Shown here: positions 47,063-51,107 of the stretch, piece by piece
Layout: each line of letters starts with the position of its first letter
Position numbering within the stretch: position 1 is the stretch's first letter
Source of the DNA: Galbitalea sp036266835
GTDB lineage: Bacteria > Actinomycetota > Actinomycetes > Actinomycetales > Microbacteriaceae
DNA: 51,107 nucleotides
Reading direction: 5' to 3'
NCBI GenBank assembly: GCA_036266835.1
Contig: DATAXD010000072.1
Span: 1-51,107 of the forward strand
The notes under the pieces: model-generated
Database searches by the model: none
Told to the model about the DNA's origin: nothing
What the model saw: only the letters and a program-made list of their open reading frames with translations
Translations under genes and position numbers: made by a program

Positions 47063-49792
47063 ATGGCTACGAGCACTCGGTCGAACTCGCGCGCCCGCGG
47101 CTCGGCCGGTGGTGGGCGAGGCACTTCGTCGCGCTCGCGGCCGGCGCCCACCAAAAGGTATCCGGCGAAGATGGCCGTTCAGCCCGAACCGGAACACGGG
47201 CTGCTGGCACGCGGATACCTGGGGCTCGCTCACCTCGCGGGTGGGGCTTTTCGGGTACTCGGCAAGGAAACTCTCGAGAAGGATCAGCGTCGGGATGGCG
47301 TTCCGTTCTTTCTGCTGATCCTCGCCGTCGTCGGAGCGATCGTCGAGTGGTTCAGCCCGACCGACCCGGTTGCGATCTCGCTGGATGCCTGGACGTTCGG
47401 CGGTCTGTTCGGCCGTGTGGCCTTCGCCCTGCCGGTCATCATGCTGGTGTTCGCGGCCTGGCTGTTCCGGCATCCGTCTACCGTGCACGACAACACGCGC
47501 ATTGGCATCGGTGGCATCCTGATGCTCTCGAGCGTCTCCGCGATCTGCGCCGTTGCTGGTAAGAATCCGCAGCCGGGCGTGCAAAGCGATGAACTGGCAA
47601 AGGCCGGCGGAGTCGTCGGATGGATGGCCGGATGGCCCCTTGTGCAGCTCGGCGCGACCGGCGCGATCATCCCGATTGCCGCGATTGTCCTCGTGCTGTC
47701 GCTGTTCATCATCACCAAGACCCCGCCGAATCGAATCGGCGCGCGCCTTCGGCAGCTGTACGCCTACCTGTTCGGCGCGACGCTTGCCGAGCGCGAGCCA
47801 AAGTCGGCGACGAACGGCGAGACCGCCCCGCTCGAGTTCGGAACCCTGAGCGACCTGGGTCTCGACGACGAAGATCCGGCAAGCGTCCCGTGGTGGCGAC
47901 GTAACAAGGCGAAGCGCGACGCCTTCGACAGCCCGGTCGTGACGCGCGAGAGCGACGACACGGGACAGGTCGACAAAGCGAATTCCGGGGAATTCGGAAT
48001 CGACCTGCTCGAGGAGCTGCTTCGCGCCGAGGATGCGGTCAAGCGATTCACCGGTGAGGTCGACGCTTCGCCGACCGGCCTCCGCGAGGACGCCGTTGGA
48101 CTTCTCCCCGGCTTCAATTCGAAGGCGAGCGAGCGTGGCGCGGCCGGTGAGTTCGACGCACCACGAGCGCAGAAGCCGACGGCTCCATATCGCCTGCCAT
48201 CCGCGTCGCTGCTGACGCCAGGCACTCCGCCAAAGGCGCGAAGTGCGGCAAACGACGAAGTGGTCGCCGCTCTCACCGAAGTCCTCAAGCAGTTCGAGGT
48301 GGACGCAAAAGTCAGCGGGCTCACCCGCGGTCCTTCGGTGACCCGGTATGAGATCGAACTCGCGCCGGGCGTCAAGGTCGAGCGCGTGACGGCGCTCGCG
48401 AAGAACATCAGCTACGCCGTCGCGAGCAACGAAGTCTCGATCCTTTCGCCGATTCCCGGCAAGAGCGCCATCGGGATCGAGATCCCCAACAAGGATCGCG
48501 AAATCGTTTCGCTCGGTGACGTGCTTCGCTCCGGGCCAGCGCAGAAGAGCCTGCATCCGCTCACGATCGGGCTCGGTAAGGATGTCGAGGGCGGCTTCGT
48601 CGTCGCCAACCTGGCCAAGATGCCCCACCTGCTGGTCGCGGGGGCGACGGGATCGGGCAAGTCGAGTTTCATCAATTCGATGATCACTTCGATCCTGATG
48701 CGTGCGAAGCCCGCCGAGGTCCGCATGGTGCTCATCGATCCGAAGCGCGTTGAGCTTCCGATCTACGAGGGCGTGCCGCACCTCATCACGCCGATCATCA
48801 CCAACCCGAAGAAGGCCGCCGAGGCGCTGCAGTGGGTCGTCAAGGAGATGGACACTCGCTATGACGACCTGTCGAGCTTCGGATTCCGTCACGTCGATGA
48901 CTTCAACCGCGCAGTCGTCGCGGGCGAGATCGTGCTGCCGCTCGGCAGCGAACGGGTGCTGCGCCCGTACCCGTACTTGCTCGTGGTCGTCGACGAGCTC
49001 GCCGACCTGATGATGGTGGCGCCACGGGATGTGGAGGACTCGATCGTCCGAATCACGCAGCTGGCGCGCGCATCCGGCATCCACCTGGTGCTGGCAACGC
49101 AGCGTCCGTCTGTCGACGTCGTGACCGGTCTCATCAAGGCCAACGTGCCCTCGCGCCTGGCGTTCGCCGTCTCGAGCTCGACCGACTCCCGCGTGATCCT
49201 CGACCAGCAGGGTGCCGAGAAGCTCATCGGCCAGGGCGACGGCCTGTTCCTGCCGATGGGAGCCGGCAAGGCCGTTCGAGTGCAGGGGTCCTGGGTGACC
49301 GAGGCCGAGATCGATGCCGTGGTCAAGCATGTGACCGCGCAGGCGCGCCCCGAGTACCGCACCGATGTCGCGGCACCGATCGAGCGCAGGCAGATCGATT
49401 CGGATATCGGCGACGACCTTGAAGTGCTGCTCGCCGCTGCAGAACTGGTGGTGAGCACACAGTTCGGGTCCACATCCATGCTCCAGCGCAAGCTGCGGGT
49501 CGGATTCGCGAAGGCCGGCCGCCTAATGGACCTGCTGGAGTCGCGCGAGATCGTCGGTCCGTCTGAGGGCTCGAAGGCGCGCGATGTGCTGGTCCCTCCA
49601 GAGCAGCTGTCTGAGGTGCTCGCGGCCCTGCGTGGCGGGCCTTCGACCGGTCCGGTGAGCAGCCGATCCGCAGGCGAGGACGACGAATCCACGAGTTCGC
49701 ACAGAGACCCGGTCGAAGCAATGACGACCGGATACGATGAGGTGCACGGCGACTCCGATGAGGACGCCTGGGGGCTTACGGGCAGGGAGTGA
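47063..49792 (+). CDS. ftsK: DNA translocase FtsK
   Basis: A 909-residue protein from ATG 47063 (TACCGT, 7 nt, ATG). Basic N-terminus, four membrane helices (about 70-215), linker, then the motor: Walker A LLVAGATGSGKSSF, Walker B LLVVVDELADLMM, ATQRPSVDVVTGLIKANVPS. The C-terminal gamma winged-helix (SMLQRKLRVGFAKAGRLMDL) recognises KOPS. Moves DNA at the septum for chromosome dimer resolution. The window has no XerC/D gene. Confidence 0.97.
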   Translation: MATSTRSNSRARGSAGGGRGTSSRSRPAPTKRYPAKMAVQPEPEHGLLARGYLGLAHLAGGAFRVLGKETLEKDQRRDGVPFFLLILAVVGAIVEWFSPTDPVAISLDAWTFGGLFGRVAFALPVIMLVFAAWLFRHPSTVHDNTRIGIGGILMLSSVSAICAVAGKNPQPGVQSDELAKAGGVVGWMAGWPLVQLGATGAIIPIAAIVLVLSLFIITKTPPNRIGARLRQLYAYLFGATLAEREPKSATNGETAPLEFGTLSDLGLDDEDPASVPWWRRNKAKRDAFDSPVVTRESDDTGQVDKANSGEFGIDLLEELLRAEDAVKRFTGEVDASPTGLREDAVGLLPGFNSKASERGAAGEFDAPRAQKPTAPYRLPSASLLTPGTPPKARSAANDEVVAALTEVLKQFEVDAKVSGLTRGPSVTRYEIELAPGVKVERVTALAKNISYAVASNEVSILSPIPGKSAIGIEIPNKDREIVSLGDVLRSGPAQKSLHPLTIGLGKDVEGGFVVANLAKMPHLLVAGATGSGKSSFINSMITSILMRAKPAEVRMVLIDPKRVELPIYEGVPHLITPIITNPKKAAEALQWVVKEMDTRYDDLSSFGFRHVDDFNRAVVAGEIVLPLGSERVLRPYPYLLVVVDELADLMMVAPRDVEDSIVRITQLARASGIHLVLATQRPSVDVVTGLIKANVPSRLAFAVSSSTDSRVILDQQGAEKLIGQGDGLFLPMGAGKAVRVQGSWVTEAEIDAVVKHVTAQARPEYRTDVAAPIERRQIDSDIGDDLEVLLAAAELVVSTQFGSTSMLQRKLRVGFAKAGRLMDLLESREIVGPSEGSKARDVLVPPEQLSEVLAALRGGPSTGPVSSRSAGEDDESTSSHRDPVEAMTTGYDEVHGDSDEDAWGLTGRE

Positions 49793-49895
49793 CGGTTTGG
49801 TGCCAGCGCTACCGCGGGATCCAGCGCCGGGTGCCACCGTCGCCGGTTCCGTTCGCGGCGATCTGGCGCGTCACGGCGACGCCGTCCTGAACTCG

Positions 49896-50525
49896 ATGCG
49901 AGGTCGCGTGACGAGTGTGGGCGACACGCCCGCGAGCAACGGCAACATCGCGAACATCGTCACCGTCATCCGCATCCTTCTGGTGCCGGTCTTCGTCTGG
50001 CTGTTGTTTCTCGACAACGGCGCGAACGGCGTCTGGCGGTATGTCGCCACCGCGCTTTTTGTGATCGCCATAGCAACGGATGGTGTGGATGGTCGGCTCG
50101 CCCGCGGCCGCAACCTGGTGACGAACGTGGGGATCATCCTCGACCCGATTGCGGACAAGCTGCTGGTCGGTGGGGCGCTCATTTCGCTGTCGATCCTCGG
50201 CGACCTGTGGTGGTGGGTCACGATCGTGATCGTGGTGCGCGAGCTCGGCATTACGGTGTTCCGGTTCGTCGTGATTCGCAAGCGTGTCATTCCGGCCTCT
50301 CGCGGCGGCAAACTCAAGACCGTTTTCCAGTCCATCGCGATCTCGCTGTTCCTCGCCCCGCTGGCTGCACTGTTCCATTCGTTCCCGGTCGTGGTGACCG
50401 TCGTGAACTGGCTCGACTGGGTGTCGATGGGCATCGCGCTGGTGCTAACGGTGTACACCGGGTTCGAGTATCTGTGGCAGGCGTGGAAGCTTCGCCGGGT
50501 CGAAGCCATCGGCATCGCCGAGTAG
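49896..50525 (+). CDS. pgsA: CDP-diacylglycerol-glycerol-3-phosphate 3-phosphatidyltransferase
   Basis: A 209-residue membrane enzyme making phosphatidylglycerophosphate. The CDP-alcohol phosphotransferase motif DGVDGRLAR...GIILDPIADKLL gives all four aspartates. About five to six hydrophobic helices. The frame is open from 49737, overlapping ftsK, but ATG 49896 (or GTG 49908) matches usual length. Followed 14 nt later by the CinA-type gene. Confidence 0.94.
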   Translation: MRGRVTSVGDTPASNGNIANIVTVIRILLVPVFVWLLFLDNGANGVWRYVATALFVIAIATDGVDGRLARGRNLVTNVGIILDPIADKLLVGGALISLSILGDLWWWVTIVIVVRELGITVFRFVVIRKRVIPASRGGKLKTVFQSIAISLFLAPLAALFHSFPVVVTVVNWLDWVSMGIALVLTVYTGFEYLWQAWKLRRVEAIGIAE

Positions 50526-50539
50526 CCCACCCGACGACC

Positions 50540-51064
50540 GTGAGCTCGCATCAGACTCCCAGTGCTGCGGAAATCATCGCGGAGCTCACTCGACTCGAAC
50601 TGTCAATCGCAGTTGCCGAGTCCCTGACGGGGGGACTGCTCGTCGCGGAGCTCGTTTCGGTGCCGGGTGCATCCACTGTGGTCCGCGGCGCAGTGGTCGC
50701 CTACAGCACGGCCCTCAAGCATTCCCTGCTCGGCGTCAACGCGAGCCTGCTGTCCGAGTACGGTGCCGTGTATCCGGATGTCGCCGCGCAGATGGCAGAA
50801 GGAGTTCGGGTTGCCTGCGCGATCGACGGCGAACTCGCTGATATCGGGTTGTCGACCACCGGCGTCGCTGGGCCCGATCCTCAGGATGGGCAACCCGTCG
50901 GAACAGTATTCATTGGGGTGGCGACCGACTCCGGCACGCGCGTGACGGCCCTCGAACTGGGTGGAACGCGCGAGACCATCCGCCGCAGGGTCGTCTACGA
51001 ATCACTTGAGCAGGTTCGAAAGGCACTTAGCAGCGGTGAATTTTCCCCGGAACGGCCCGCATGA
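50540..51064 (+). CDS. cinA: CinA C-terminal domain protein (PncC, nicotinamide-nucleotide amidase)
   Basis: A 174-residue protein from GTG 50540. It is the stand-alone amidase (PncC) domain without the CinA N-terminal domain. Motifs: AVAESLTGGLL (catalytic Ser region), VVAYSTALKHSLLGV with the Lys, and TTGVAGPDPQDGQPVGTVFIG. Deamidates NMN in NAD recycling; classic annotation is competence-damage protein. Downstream of pgsA by 14 nt, likely same operon. Confidence 0.95.
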   Translation: MSSHQTPSAAEIIAELTRLELSIAVAESLTGGLLVAELVSVPGASTVVRGAVVAYSTALKHSLLGVNASLLSEYGAVYPDVAAQMAEGVRVACAIDGELADIGLSTTGVAGPDPQDGQPVGTVFIGVATDSGTRVTALELGGTRETIRRRVVYESLEQVRKALSSGEFSPERPA

Positions 51065-51107
51065 GCCACTTCGACTCAACTTTGGGGAATAATGGTGATT
51101 TCGATCT
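51061..51107 (+). CDS. Possible start of the next gene (truncated by the window end)
   Basis: ATG 51061 overlaps the cinA stop (ATGA) and its frame stays open to the end of the window (MSHFDSTLGNNGDFD). In related genomes the clgR regulator often follows cinA, but 15 codons do not allow any identification. It may instead be the promoter region of that gene. Confidence 0.25.
   Translation, partial: MSHFDSTLGNNGDFD

Noticed and set aside
47036..49330. Long open frame (about 760 codons) on the minus strand antisense to ftsK
   Set aside because: It mirrors the ftsK reading frame in high-GC DNA and translates to Arg/His/Asp-rich sequence without any domain; ftsK has full motifs.

Overview
The window looks like a chromosomal segment from a high-GC Gram-positive bacterium of the Microbacteriaceae (Actinomycetota). 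The evidence is the gene order rpsO, pnp, M16 peptidase, dapB, thyX, dapA, rnj, ftsK, pgsA, cinA; many GTG starts; frequent leaderless genes (a TANNNT hexamer 6-7 nt before the start codon); and a very dense GGATG/CATCC pentamer with dispersed palindromes beginning GGTCTCGATACGCG, both of which I associate with this family. No tRNA, rRNA, CRISPR array or transposase was seen.

Layout. 1-4756: accessory genes, namely the end of a DUF1996 protein, a DUF222/HNH nuclease-like protein, a lysophospholipid acyltransferase, an NTF2-like protein, a VapBC-type toxin-antitoxin pair and a NERD-domain membrane protein. 4788-7885: a two-gene SIR2-HerA cassette, a known antiphage architecture, visibly A/T-richer than its surroundings and almost lacking the genome's GGATG signature, so probably acquired. 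8033-8423: rpsO with its terminator. 8442-28142: about 20 kb of accessory genes between rpsO and pnp. These are a TetR/SDR divergent pair with duplicated operators; a beta-propeller protein; three paralogous six-helix membrane proteins around a CASTOR/POLLUX-like ion channel; an Eis-like acetyltransferase; an MmcQ-like protein; a second VapBC pair with a palindromic operator; pyroglutamyl peptidase; a glutaredoxin-like protein; HdeD; a TetR-regulated ABC exporter; a flavin oxidase lipoprotein; an HtrA-like protease; and a lipoprotein ending in a tandem repeat. 28434-35307: pnp and the M16 peptidase, separated by an aldo/keto reductase, a YbhB-like protein, a small membrane protein and a TetR regulator. 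35333-51107: the conserved lysine/cell-wall, DNA-precursor, RNA-decay and division block (dapB, thyX, dapA, rnj, ftsK, pgsA, cinA) with interspersed genes, including an AbiEi/DUF559 protein bounded by 14-bp repeats and twin lipoproteins.

How genes work together. dapA and dapB give consecutive steps to diaminopimelate for peptidoglycan and lysine. PNPase and RNase J are core RNA-decay enzymes. FtsK and PgsA serve chromosome segregation and phospholipid synthesis. SIR2 plus HerA should form an NAD-depleting defence complex. The three small TetR circuits (9380-9443, 24427-24466, 32887-33821) have operator-like palindromes or repeats that can be read directly from the DNA. Function calls rest on motifs read by eye; no database search was run.
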